From NCBI GenBank assembly GCA_024699395.1, contig JAILPU010000323.1, positions 1 through 9,839 on the forward strand: DNA of 9,839 nucleotides. The letters are read 5' to 3'. Positions within the stretch are counted from its first letter, which is position 1. Each line of letters opens with the position of its first letter. Below, in pieces: positions 1 to 6,551 of this stretch. Source of the stretch: Lachnospiraceae bacterium. GTDB taxonomy: Bacteria > Bacillota > Clostridia > Lachnospirales > Lachnospiraceae. Both the position numbers and the translations under genes were made by a program. The notes beneath the pieces were generated by a model. That model searched no databases. It had not been told where the DNA came from and was given only the letters and a program-made list of their open reading frames with translations.

Positions 1-567
1 TAAAAGAATCACAAAACTCACTGCTATTAAGATTGCTCCTCCGAACTTCTCCGCATGCTTTCCTATTCTCATTCCTATGGTCTTTCCCAGCTTTGTGGCA
101 AAAAAGCACATCACGTATGTGACAAGAGCGATTATCGCCACAGATAAAAATACCTGGACAAAAGTGTAGTCTGACATGGTAAGTCCCACAGAGAGAGCAT
201 CTATGGAGGTGGCCACAGCCTGAAACATCACTGTCTTAAAAGTGAGTTCCTCTTTTGGGGTTTTCTCCTCATCCTTTTGAAAACCCTCCAAAAACATTTT
301 TAAACCTATAACCAGGAGCACTATAAATCCGATAAAATTTACGTACTTCACAAGTGAATTAAAAAAGCTCACGGCTACAAGTACAAGAATCCATCCAATC
401 ACAGGCATAAGTGCCTGAAAAAAAGCAAATGACACAGCTGTCAGCTGTTCTTTCTTCTTGAGCATATCTTTGTCCGCAACACCGTTGGCAACAGAAACGC
501 TCACGGCATCACAGGCAAGTCCCATACCTAAAAGGATGCTTTTAAATACTATTCCCATTAAGTCCAT
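1..567 (-). CDS. mntP: Manganese exporter MntP, 3' end cut by window edge
   Basis: This is a small integral-membrane Mn2+ efflux pump of the MntP (former DUF204) family, which protects the cell from excess manganese. All 189 visible codons are open to the window edge, and the family is usually about 185-195 residues, so only a few C-terminal residues are missing. The two family repeats are plain: an acidic motif in the first helix (GLACDAV, Asp20) and its counterpart at residues 120-129 (TSIDALSVG, Asp123). These match the metal-path aspartates of E. coli MntP (Asp16 and Asp118). The late GKHAEKFGG motif at 169-177 is also typical. About six helices are expected. The ATG at 567-565 lies two bases after the upstream stop (TGATAATG), with AAGGG six bases before it, so translation is probably coupled to the upstream gene. 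Met4 is a possible alternative start. No yybP-ykoY riboswitch fits in the short upstream leader. Confidence 0.93.
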   Translation of the reverse strand, partial: MDLMGIVFKSILLGMGLACDAVSVSVANGVADKDMLKKKEQLTAVSFAFFQALMPVIGWILVLVAVSFFNSLVKYVNFIGFIVLLVIGLKMFLEGFQKDEEKTPKEELTFKTVMFQAVATSIDALSVGLTMSDYTFVQVFLSVAIIALVTYVMCFFATKLGKTIGMRIGKHAEKFGGAILIAVSFVILL

Positions 568-569
568 TA

Positions 570-821
570 TCAGCCCTTAAGACCTCTTGACTGTCTGTCC
601 ATATCTTCCACTACGATGTCGTAAATCTCTCCCAAAGAAGCAGCATACTCCAAAATAAGCCAGGGCTCGTTGGTATGGAAATGAATCTTGATGGTTTCCT
701 CATCTCCCACAGCAAGAAGGCAGTCTCCCTTGAAATGCTCTGTAATGTAATCAAAGATCACATCCTCATCAAGGTCCTGTCCGTCAATAAGAAGCTGAGT
801 ATCATATCTGAATTCCAGCAT
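570..821 (-). CDS. Stand-alone FakA middle-domain-like small protein
   Basis: This 83-residue soluble protein resembles only the middle segment of FakA/YloV-type DAK2 fatty-acid kinases. Recognisable parts are FRYDTQLLIDG (4-14), LDEDVI (17-22), GDCLLAVGDEETIKIHFHTN (32-51) and LEYAASLGEIYDI (57-69). There is no DhaL/DAK2 kinase domain and no C-terminal FakB-contacting domain, so it should not be a kinase by itself; family members are sometimes misleadingly annotated as 'kinase to dihydroxyacetone kinase'. The paired histidines (His47, His49) are kept. In full-length FakA the segment starts YCTE, with a cysteine said to join those histidines in binding zinc; here that position is Asp7. A TTG at 851 in the same frame would add ten residues, but the ATG at 821 is preferred because GGAGGA sits exactly seven bases before it. 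It is the first gene of a two-gene operon with mntP. The function is unknown; a metal-linked or regulatory role is a guess. Confidence 0.82.
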   Translation of the reverse strand: MLEFRYDTQLLIDGQDLDEDVIFDYITEHFKGDCLLAVGDEETIKIHFHTNEPWLILEYAASLGEIYDIVVEDMDRQSRGLKG

Positions 822-828
822 TTTAAAA

Positions 829-834
829 TCCTCC
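829..834 (-). promoter_or_regulatory. Ribosome binding site deciding the start at 821
   Basis: The minus strand reads GGAGGA followed by seven bases and ATG. This strong site lies inside the N-terminal extension that a TTG start at 851 would create, which is why the shorter 83-residue protein is annotated. Confidence 0.85.
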
Positions 835-859
835 GTTTTTTTTATTTTCAAACGAGATT

Positions 860-888
860 ATTATACTTTATATTACTTTTTCGGTAAA
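860..888 (-). promoter_or_regulatory. Sigma-A promoter of the FakA-like/mntP operon
   Basis: The minus strand has TTTACC at 888-883, a 17-base spacer, and a perfect TATAAT at 865-860. Transcription should begin near 853, giving a leader of about 30 bases before the ATG at 821. The leader is AT-rich and too short for a riboswitch. No clear operator (for example an MntR-type palindrome) was seen around it. Confidence 0.72.
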
Positions 889-891
889 CCG

Positions 892-922
892 TTAATAAAA
901 AGAATAATATCCCGCAATATTA
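892..922 (-). terminator. Weak candidate terminator after the SGNH gene
   Basis: Just past the stop codon at 934 the minus strand has TAATAT, a TGCGGG loop and ATATTA, a six-pair AT-only stem, followed by TTCTTTTTATT. A competing seven-pair stem (GTTAATA with TATTAAC) spans the same stretch. The position is right and a T-rich run follows, but the stem has no G-C pairs, so it would be weak. It lies just upstream of the next promoter. Confidence 0.3.
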
Positions 923-933
923 ACCTGTTGATT

Positions 934-2652
934 TTACTGAGTCTTTTTGTTTTTATCATAGTAGTTTAGAGCATACACAAACCTGTCCAGTATAAGCTGT
1001 TCACCCTCATCGTTTAAATGGATGTGATCCTCAAGATACTCCGAGGCGTTATCCTCATGTATCCCTCCGTAGAAAACATCCACAAAGGAAACTCCCGCAA
1101 AGTCACACACCGCGCCCTCCGAGAGAACATAACCGGAAAGCACATCCTGATCCCCGTAGGTATACTGATCGGAACTTACCATATTGCCCTCCTCATCAAG
1201 AGCGTAGGCATAGGTGGGGGACATTACTATTATCCTTATGTTGGGATAATATTGTTTGAAAAGCTGTATTCCCGCATTGAGATTTCCCGTAAAAGTATAA
1301 ACATCAGTGTCATTATCAAGGTTTGTCATATTGTGACCGAGAAGATAATCCCCGGCATCATACATAATGGCGATAACATCCACCTCGTTAAAGTCGGTAT
1401 TAAGAATATTATCCACAACTTCCTTGGATTCGGGAGGAAGGGTTACGCTCTCATCATTAAGGATATTGGTATAGGTATCCTTATTGTCACCCACGCAGGC
1501 CAAGTAGCTAAGCCAATAGAAACAGAACATATCCATGGGCTTTTCGTTTAACTGTCCCTGCATCGCCAGATAACTGCCGCTTACGCTGCAGTTTATCACA
1601 TCCACATCCCCGGACTCATCAAGAACCTTATTAAGTCTCTTACAGAAACTCTTGTCCGAATATCTGTTGGCGGCAATGGGGCCGTTTCCGAAACACACAA
1701 TCTTGTCCACTTCCACGTCGGTTATCATATTGCCGTCAGCTCCCACAAGGGGAAGTATCCTGTCGAGAGTATTGTCGTAGGAACCCTGTCCGTCCTTGAA
1801 AACCTCTTCCTGATTTACAAAGACACCGAAATTCTTGATACGTATAATTATAAAAATAACAGCTATAGCGACAAAAGCCAGGAAAAATTTGGTAAAGGCG
1901 CTTTTCTTTTTCTTTCTTTCACGTTTCGCACCTTCCTGTGGTTTTTTCTTTACCGCATCATAATCTATATATTCAACGGAGCCGTCCTCGTACACAACTC
2001 CCTCGAGACTGTCCTCTTTTTTATTATCATCTTGGGCGATCTCGTTATCGGATGTTTTACTGTTCTTAAGTTTCTTATCGCCCTCGGGAGTATTACTGTT
2101 TTCCTGTTCTTTTCTCTCTTGGGAGCTTTCTTTATTTTCAGGATTTTGAGCATTTTCGGGATACTCTCCCTCTTGGTAGTACTCCCCGTCTTCGGGATAT
2201 TCTCCCTCTTCGTAGTACTCCCCGTCCTCAGGATATTCTCCCTCCGCGTAGTACTCCCCGTCCTCAGGATATTCTCCCTCTTCATAGTACACTCCGTCCT
2301 CAGGGTATTCTCCCTCTTCGTAGTACACACCATCCTCGGGGTATTCTCCATCCTCAGGGTATTCTCCCTCTTCGTAGTACACACCATCCTCAGGGTATTC
2401 TCCCTCTTCGTAGTACTCTCCCTCATCAGGGTATTCTCCCTCTTCGTAGTACGCACCGTCCTCGGGATACTCTCCCTCCGCGTAGTACACGCCGTCCTCG
2501 GGATATTCTCCCTCAGTGTAATACACATCCGCCTCGGGCTGTTGAGCCTCTGACACGTACTCTGTGTCCCGGGATCTTTTTACATTTTTACCCGCTCCGT
2601 CAACGGTATAGTATCCTCCGTTTTTATTTTGCTTTCTATCTTTATTTTTCAT
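934..2652 (-). CDS. Membrane-anchored SGNH-like protein with cytoplasmic acidic Tyr-rich repeats
   Basis: This 572-residue protein has three parts. Residues 1-250 are hydrophilic and include a repeat array at 43-167 (consensus VYYEEGEYPEDG), ending in a basic stretch (KRERKKKK, 243-250). One transmembrane helix follows (about 253-272). The basic flank predicts an N-terminus inside and residues 275-572 outside. The outer part resembles an SGNH/GDSL fold: VCFGNGPIAANR (319-330) where GDS block I should be, a block II-like glycine in SVSGSYLA (356-363), MYDAGDYL (430-437) near block III, and an intact block V, DHIHLND (542-548). Asp-x-x-His is kept, but the nucleophilic serine is absent (GNG for GDS). 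It may therefore be inactive, use different chemistry, or bind glycan. SGNH domains on membrane anchors often remove or transfer acetyl groups on envelope glycans, which suits the location, but the substrate is unknown. The ATG has GGAG six bases upstream. Confidence 0.85.
   Translation of the reverse strand: MKNKDRKQNKNGGYYTVDGAGKNVKRSRDTEYVSEAQQPEADVYYTEGEYPEDGVYYAEGEYPEDGAYYEEGEYPDEGEYYEEGEYPEDGVYYEEGEYPEDGEYPEDGVYYEEGEYPEDGVYYEEGEYPEDGEYYAEGEYPEDGEYYEEGEYPEDGEYYQEGEYPENAQNPENKESSQERKEQENSNTPEGDKKLKNSKTSDNEIAQDDNKKEDSLEGVVYEDGSVEYIDYDAVKKKPQEGAKRERKKKKSAFTKFFLAFVAIAVIFIIIRIKNFGVFVNQEEVFKDGQGSYDNTLDRILPLVGADGNMITDVEVDKIVCFGNGPIAANRYSDKSFCKRLNKVLDESGDVDVINCSVSGSYLAMQGQLNEKPMDMFCFYWLSYLACVGDNKDTYTNILNDESVTLPPESKEVVDNILNTDFNEVDVIAIMYDAGDYLLGHNMTNLDNDTDVYTFTGNLNAGIQLFKQYYPNIRIIVMSPTYAYALDEEGNMVSSDQYTYGDQDVLSGYVLSEGAVCDFAGVSFVDVFYGGIHEDNASEYLEDHIHLNDEGEQLILDRFVYALNYYDKNKKTQ
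2152..2526 (-). repeat. 36-bp coding minisatellite: ten twelve-residue units plus a half unit
   Basis: The array encodes residues 43-167 of the SGNH-like protein. Each unit follows [VAE]YY[TAEQ]EGEYPEDG, with three tyrosines and about five acidic residues per twelve. There are ten units, the last one residue short, and a six-residue half unit (EYPEDG) after the fifth. Units differ mainly at positions 1 and 4; the third unit has PDEG for PEDG. The DNA copies are similar but not identical, and the 36-bp period keeps frame. The array also creates long mirror open frames on both strands (1965-2528 minus, 2032-2553 plus), which are not taken as genes. Confidence 0.97.
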
Positions 2653-2659
2653 TTAATGC

Positions 2660-2866
2660 TCCAAACAACATCCAAAATCAAATTAAATATCGGTGAGACC
2701 AAAACCACATGCAAACTAATCCAGTCCAAACAATTTAAAATCAGATTATACATCGGTGCGGCGACCTGCTCGCAGGCAAATTAACCGTCTCCCCAAAACT
2801 TCCAAAATCAGATTAATTACCGGATTAATAATCGCTTCGGCGAACCACCCACCGGCGAATTAAATA
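2660..2866 (-). repeat. Three decayed head-to-tail repeats of about 65-75 bp between genes
   Basis: The 207-base gap upstream of the SGNH gene is filled by three imperfect copies at about 2660-2724, 2725-2791 and 2792-2866. On the plus strand each opens with a variant of TCCAAAATCAGATTAA, has a central CGGTG or CTTCGGCG core, and ends near GGCAAATTAA. The last copy runs into the final codons of the neighbouring gene. Copies 2 and 3 contain short G-C stems (for example CCTG-CTCG-CAGG near 2765). Copy 2 contains TATAAT on the minus strand at 2750-2745, but no acceptable -35 lies 16-18 bases upstream. No open frame, RNA gene or convincing terminator was seen here. Confidence 0.7.
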
Positions 2867-3621
2867 TCCCCGGGAATAATTAATTCCACTGCTTCATTCC
2901 GGTATACTATATGTTCCGGGGTCTCATAAAACACGCTGAACCCGTAATCGGAAGGATCGTTAAGATACAGGGAATCCTTTTTGATAATACAAAAATGGCA
3001 TCCCTTTTCTGTGGCCTTCGATGCGATCACACTAAAATCCTTCTCATAGGAATTAATGGCATTTAAAAGACTGCTGCCGTATTGAAGACCGTTTCTTCCG
3101 TAGGGCATGCACACCCTTGCGGTGTACTGTCTCACATATAAAAGCGAATCCGAGGGAAAGGCTGCCATAACCTCTCGCCCCTCCACCATAATGGCATCAC
3201 ATATATCGCAAACCTCATGGGGAACATGGTAAACATTGGTGGAAACACTGTACAAAGAATGGGTATACACAAGTCTTCCCGACAGTATCACAAGAACAAG
3301 GCACACCGAAACGGCCACAGCACGTACCCTTCCTTTTAATTCCTTCCAAAGCTTTGCCACAGTATACGCCACTGTGACGCTTACGGGAATAAGCCACAGC
3401 ATTCTGAAATATATTTCCGACTCCACCACCCTAAAGATTAAAGATGCCACCACCGGATTGAAATATATTAACAGTATAACAGCAGGCATGTAAATAGTTA
3501 TAAATCTTAAATTTTTATTACGCTCTCTGACAAAAAGGTAGCAAACCGCCGCCAGATAAAGGATAAAAGCAAAGCCCACTCCCGTGTAATTATGAAATAT
3601 ATCAACAAGTCGTGACCACAA
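2860..3621 (-). CDS. C-terminal half of a split DUF6077-type membrane protein
   Basis: This 253-residue frame has four hydrophobic helices (about 14-31, 40-66, 74-91, 100-116) and then a soluble, probably extracytoplasmic part (117-253). NPVVASLIFRVVESEIYFRMLWLIP (partly at 55-79), YHVPHEVCDICD (131-142) and LYVRQYTARVCMPYGR (160-175) look to me like the C-terminal region of Lachnospiraceae DUF6077-type proteins. The N-terminal half of such a protein lies just upstream, ending ten bases before this frame. The two together would give about 645 residues, near the size I expect for an intact protein (from memory). The frame starts at a TTG (3621) with AGGAG seven bases upstream, so it could be translated by restart. 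The frame has stayed open for its whole length, which argues for a recent break, continued use, or a sequencing error. Biochemical function is unknown. Confidence 0.78.
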   Translation of the reverse strand: MWSRLVDIFHNYTGVGFAFILYLAAVCYLFVRERNKNLRFITIYMPAVILLIYFNPVVASLIFRVVESEIYFRMLWLIPVSVTVAYTVAKLWKELKGRVRAVAVSVCLVLVILSGRLVYTHSLYSVSTNVYHVPHEVCDICDAIMVEGREVMAAFPSDSLLYVRQYTARVCMPYGRNGLQYGSSLLNAINSYEKDFSVIASKATEKGCHFCIIKKDSLYLNDPSDYGFSVFYETPEHIVYRNEAVELIIPGDI

Positions 3622-3628
3622 AATTCTT

Positions 3629-3633
3629 CTCCT
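3629..3633 (-). promoter_or_regulatory. Ribosome binding site supporting restart at a TTG
   Basis: The minus strand reads AATAGGAGAAGAATTTTG. The last bases of the upstream stop TAG form part of an AGGAG site, seven bases before the TTG at 3621-3619. This would let ribosomes finishing the upstream frame restart on the downstream one. Confidence 0.5.
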
Positions 3634-4810
3634 ATTTCAAAAAAAGATAAAGCACACCGGACACAAAAAGAGGAAACATTGATACTCCAAGGCTCACAAA
3701 ATGCTTTACGCTTCTGTACATTATCAGTTCACCCACTATAAAAACTCCCCCTGCCACACATAACAAGAAGGGTGCCATTGTGGTGCAAAGGCACGCTGCC
3801 GAAAACAGTAACCCCGGCATCACAAAAGATTTTAAAGATATCCTCTCCTTCTTCTCGGCGCTTTTTAAATGTCCATACATATAGGCCGTAAGTAAAGGTA
3901 TGATTATACTTGCAAATATTGCTTTTCCCTGTGCCGTTCTTACAAGGAGAAAGTTTTCCGCAGTATAAAGAGAATACCCGCCGAACAATATAAGTAATGA
4001 CATTGCTGTCATAAAAATCCAAATTCTTTTATTATCTTCTCCAAGAATCACATCCCCTGTGTTTCGCTGCCCCGTTTTCTGTTCATTTTCTATTTTTTTA
4101 TTGTCTCCCTCGAGGAATCCTTCCCCCGTGGAGTACTGCACATTTTTCTGTTCATAAACTATCTTCTTATTGTCTCCCTCAAGGAATCTCTCCCCCACAC
4201 AGTAAAATGCGGCGTAAGAAACAATAAGAAGCAATATGGGTAACACCACATGAGCCGCAAAGGAAACATTAAGAGAGCTTATCCATGAAATAAACGCCAC
4301 CCACATGGGCATTGGGGCAAGACCGTGCCTTGCATCAAGTTCGGTGGTAAGACCGGTGTAGGGAGATTTCATATACATCTCACCGGAGTCGGCGGATATC
4401 ACCGCCGTGGCCACGTAGAAGGCATCGTCCCCCTCCTCGTAACGCAAAAATATCATTGCCGAAATCTGGATGATAAGTATCACCAAAAAGGCAACAAACC
4501 ACCCCTTTGAACCAATTTTCCCCGGTTTAAAAGAAACCTTTCCCCCCAAGATTCTTACAAGGGAAAGCAAAGTAAGCACTACCGCTGTCCCAATAAAAAT
4601 TTTCCCTATGGTAAAAAGGCTTATCTTAAGTAAAACACCGGGGACACAAAGCCACGCGAAAATCCCCCAGAGAGTAATCTCCCCCCACACTAAAGATGAG
4701 ACAATATCACCTGTTCCAAGTTCGCCTTTCTTAAATAAGGTTCCGCACAAAAAGGGAATAAAAATCACCCCGAGAAAAGCCACTAAACATCCAAGAATAA
4801 CAGAGCCCAT
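3632..4810 (-). CDS. N-terminal part of a split DUF6077-type polytopic membrane protein
   Basis: This 392-residue, many-helix membrane protein has the DUF6077 hallmark in its first large outer loop: RYEEGDDAFYVATAVISADS (123-142) followed by SPYTGLTTELDARHGLAPMP (149-168). The adjacent acidic residues (GDD, 127-129) recall the loop-1 acidic motif of GT-C glycosyltransferases, so an undecaprenyl-phosphate-sugar-dependent transferase is plausible but unproven. A hydrophilic loop at 206-263 is enlarged by a 23-residue tandem repeat. The frame ends YLFLK-stop at 3634-3632, where the family would carry on; the rest is in the next frame downstream. The ATG at 4810 is chosen over a GTG at 4816 because AGAGGAG ends five bases before it and the GTG overlaps that site. 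The upstream gene stops two bases before (TGATAATG), so the two are translationally coupled. It probably belongs to the same envelope-glycan pathway as its neighbours. Confidence 0.8.
   Translation of the reverse strand: MGSVILGCLVAFLGVIFIPFLCGTLFKKGELGTGDIVSSLVWGEITLWGIFAWLCVPGVLLKISLFTIGKIFIGTAVVLTLLSLVRILGGKVSFKPGKIGSKGWFVAFLVILIIQISAMIFLRYEEGDDAFYVATAVISADSGEMYMKSPYTGLTTELDARHGLAPMPMWVAFISWISSLNVSFAAHVVLPILLLIVSYAAFYCVGERFLEGDNKKIVYEQKNVQYSTGEGFLEGDNKKIENEQKTGQRNTGDVILGEDNKRIWIFMTAMSLLILFGGYSLYTAENFLLVRTAQGKAIFASIIIPLLTAYMYGHLKSAEKKERISLKSFVMPGLLFSAACLCTTMAPFLLCVAGGVFIVGELIMYRSVKHFVSLGVSMFPLFVSGVLYLFLK
4022..4195 (-). repeat. 69-bp in-frame tandem repeat in a membrane-protein loop
   Basis: Two full 23-residue copies (GERFLEGDNKKI... 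and GEGFLEGDNKKI..., each ending in Thr) lie at 4127-4195 and 4058-4126. A partial third copy (GDVILGEDNKRI) lies at 4022-4057. The first twelve residues are best kept; the tails (EQKNVQ against EQKTGQ) vary more. The tract lies between two transmembrane segments, in a lysine-rich loop that is probably cytoplasmic. Confidence 0.9.
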
Positions 4811-4812
4811 TA

Positions 4813-6528
4813 TCACTCCTCTTTCTCACACAAATACAAACGATCCCCATACACCGAAGTGTCGGTGATGTTGGGTATAACCTCATACCCCAAGCCGCTT
4901 ATATATTCCAAAACATCTTCATCATCCACATTTCTTTTGAGGATAAGCATAAGCCTATTGTTTTCCTCAATAGATTCGGTGTCGCTGTAATCAAAAAGCT
5001 CATTTTCCTTTACAAGAAGAGTTTTGGTATAATACTCAAACTCCAAAAGATTCTCGTAATAGGACACTCCGTCGTAAACACATATACAGGGAATCTTAGC
5101 CATCCTTTTAGCCAGAATCAGCTGATAATCATAATCCTCATAGAGATACTCACCGTCATATGAAAGCATGGTAATCCCGCTCATCACAAAGGTAAGGCAC
5201 AATAACATAAGGGGCACAAATCTGTTGTTTTTAAGAAGCATTACAAGCCATGCAAAGGCAAATGCCAAAACAACACAGATAAGAGGGAATACAGGCATCA
5301 TATATCTGTCCACCATATAGGGTGAAAGCCTTGAAGCCATGAGGAAATAGCAGATCCCCACAATCCATATAAGGTTATATCCCCCGTTTTTTCGTTTCAG
5401 GGATATGTAAATAAAAAAGGCAATTCCCATCGCGAACAAAATGCCGAAGCATATGCCGTTACCCAGGCATTTATTTGCCGTGATACTGTAAAAGCTTATA
5501 AGCCTTTCTCCAAATCCCGACAGTCCATGCTTAAGATTGTCGATGGCCTCCGTTCCCCTTGTGCTTGATAAAACATCGGACACACAAAAGGGAAAAACCG
5601 CCACTCCCACAACTGCTGCAATCACCATGCTTCTTAGGTAAATAAGGAAATCCTTAACCCTTTTATTTTTTAAAAGAATAGCAGATACGCATACAAAAAG
5701 AGGGATTACTGCAAGAAGATAAAAATACTGGGTTAAAAAACCTGCAATTGTAACCGCTATAAGACCTTTGTTTTTACTTTTAAAACCGGTCTTCCAAAGC
5801 TTATTGAGAGTAATATAAAAAGTTAAGGTCACAAAAAAGGCGACCATGCAGTACATTCTCACAAAGACCACGCTGCTTACCGCCCCGGATCCGAATCCAA
5901 AGAAAAGGGAAGCAAACAAGCCGAAATAATAGGAAATCCTCTCATCCCCGGAATACATATAGAAAATAAGCCTTCCCAGATAAAGGATTACCGTCATTGT
6001 AAGCAAAATTAAAATAAGATTTACCAGACATCCCACAAAGGGCTCCGCCAATCTCTTAAAGAGACTGGATACCGTGTGAAGTGCCGCAAAATATAAAAAA
6101 GGATGATTGTCATCCTTAACATTAAAATAAACGGAAAGATAATTAAAATCATCCGTTTTGTCCACTGTTATATAATCTCTGAAAGCCTCTCTGTCAATAA
6201 AGACAGGTTCATCGTAAACAGATGCTTTATAGCTTAAAAGAAGGCTCCCCGATCTGTTTGCAATAACGTCCTTCACGGTATTCGCAATATTTCCCAGCTT
6301 CTTTATAAAGCTTTCGGAATCTATCTCATTATGGACAAAAGAAGCGAGACGGCCTTCGGGCTGAGTGGGAACTATCCAGGGATTATACTCCGCATTGGAA
6401 AGCTCATAACTCAAAAGCTCGTCCATATGATACCCTTCTTTATGGGCAATAAAATAACAAAAGAACAGGAAAGAAAACACAAGGCATATTGCAAATATCA
6501 ATTTTTCTTTTCTTGATAACTTTTCCAA
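4813..6528 (-). CDS. GT-C/GT39-like polytopic membrane glycosyltransferase
   Basis: This 571-residue membrane protein has a first helix at about 10-28 followed by HKEGYHMDELLSYELSNAEY (29-48). The Asp36-Glu37 pair in the first outer loop is the expected place for the catalytic acidic motif of GT-C enzymes such as ArnT and protein O-mannosyltransferases, which take sugar from a polyprenyl-phosphate donor. A further loop (about 120-140, YFNVKDDNHPFLYFAALHTV) also looks family-typical, with DDNHP recalling an outer-loop donor or acceptor site. Many helices follow, then a soluble C-terminal domain (about 460-571). The start is a TTG at 6528, because AGGAAGGAG sits eight bases before it; a TTG at 6549 lacks such a site, and the nearby upstream ATGs are out of frame. 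It overlaps no upstream gene and is coupled to the next (TGATAATG). Donor and acceptor are unknown; a Fuc4N-type lipid-linked sugar is suggested only by the neighbours. Confidence 0.75.
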   Translation of the reverse strand: MEKLSRKEKLIFAICLVFSFLFFCYFIAHKEGYHMDELLSYELSNAEYNPWIVPTQPEGRLASFVHNEIDSESFIKKLGNIANTVKDVIANRSGSLLLSYKASVYDEPVFIDREAFRDYITVDKTDDFNYLSVYFNVKDDNHPFLYFAALHTVSSLFKRLAEPFVGCLVNLILILLTMTVILYLGRLIFYMYSGDERISYYFGLFASLFFGFGSGAVSSVVFVRMYCMVAFFVTLTFYITLNKLWKTGFKSKNKGLIAVTIAGFLTQYFYLLAVIPLFVCVSAILLKNKRVKDFLIYLRSMVIAAVVGVAVFPFCVSDVLSSTRGTEAIDNLKHGLSGFGERLISFYSITANKCLGNGICFGILFAMGIAFFIYISLKRKNGGYNLIWIVGICYFLMASRLSPYMVDRYMMPVFPLICVVLAFAFAWLVMLLKNNRFVPLMLLCLTFVMSGITMLSYDGEYLYEDYDYQLILAKRMAKIPCICVYDGVSYYENLLEFEYYTKTLLVKENELFDYSDTESIEENNRLMLILKRNVDDEDVLEYISGLGYEVIPNITDTSVYGDRLYLCEKEE

Positions 6529-6536
6529 AGCACTTT

Positions 6537-6545
6537 CTCCTTCCT
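6537..6545 (-). promoter_or_regulatory. Ribosome binding site deciding a TTG start
   Basis: AGGAAGGAG on the minus strand ends eight bases before the TTG at 6528-6526. It lies within the coding extension implied by the earlier TTG at 6549, so the shorter 571-residue protein is preferred. Confidence 0.7.
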
Positions 6546-6551
6546 GCAATT

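Noticed and set aside
1018..1551. Plus-strand open frame of 177 residues opposite the SGNH domain
   Set aside because: It lies wholly opposite a coherent protein domain and has no recognisable family or ribosome site.
1965..2528. Second minus-strand open frame (187 residues) rich in Arg, Thr and Glu
   Set aside because: It is the same array read one base out of frame, inside the well-supported SGNH gene.
2032..2553. Long plus-strand open frame of hydrophobic repeats (173 residues)
   Set aside because: It is the mirror of the 36-bp coding array of the SGNH gene; repetition without stops in one frame removes stops in others. It has no ribosome site and no family resemblance.
2745..2773. Promoter for the SGNH gene from the TATAAT in the spacer repeat
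   Set aside because: The hexamer expected at -35 is GCGAGC, two matches of six, and the other repeat copies do not keep the -10.
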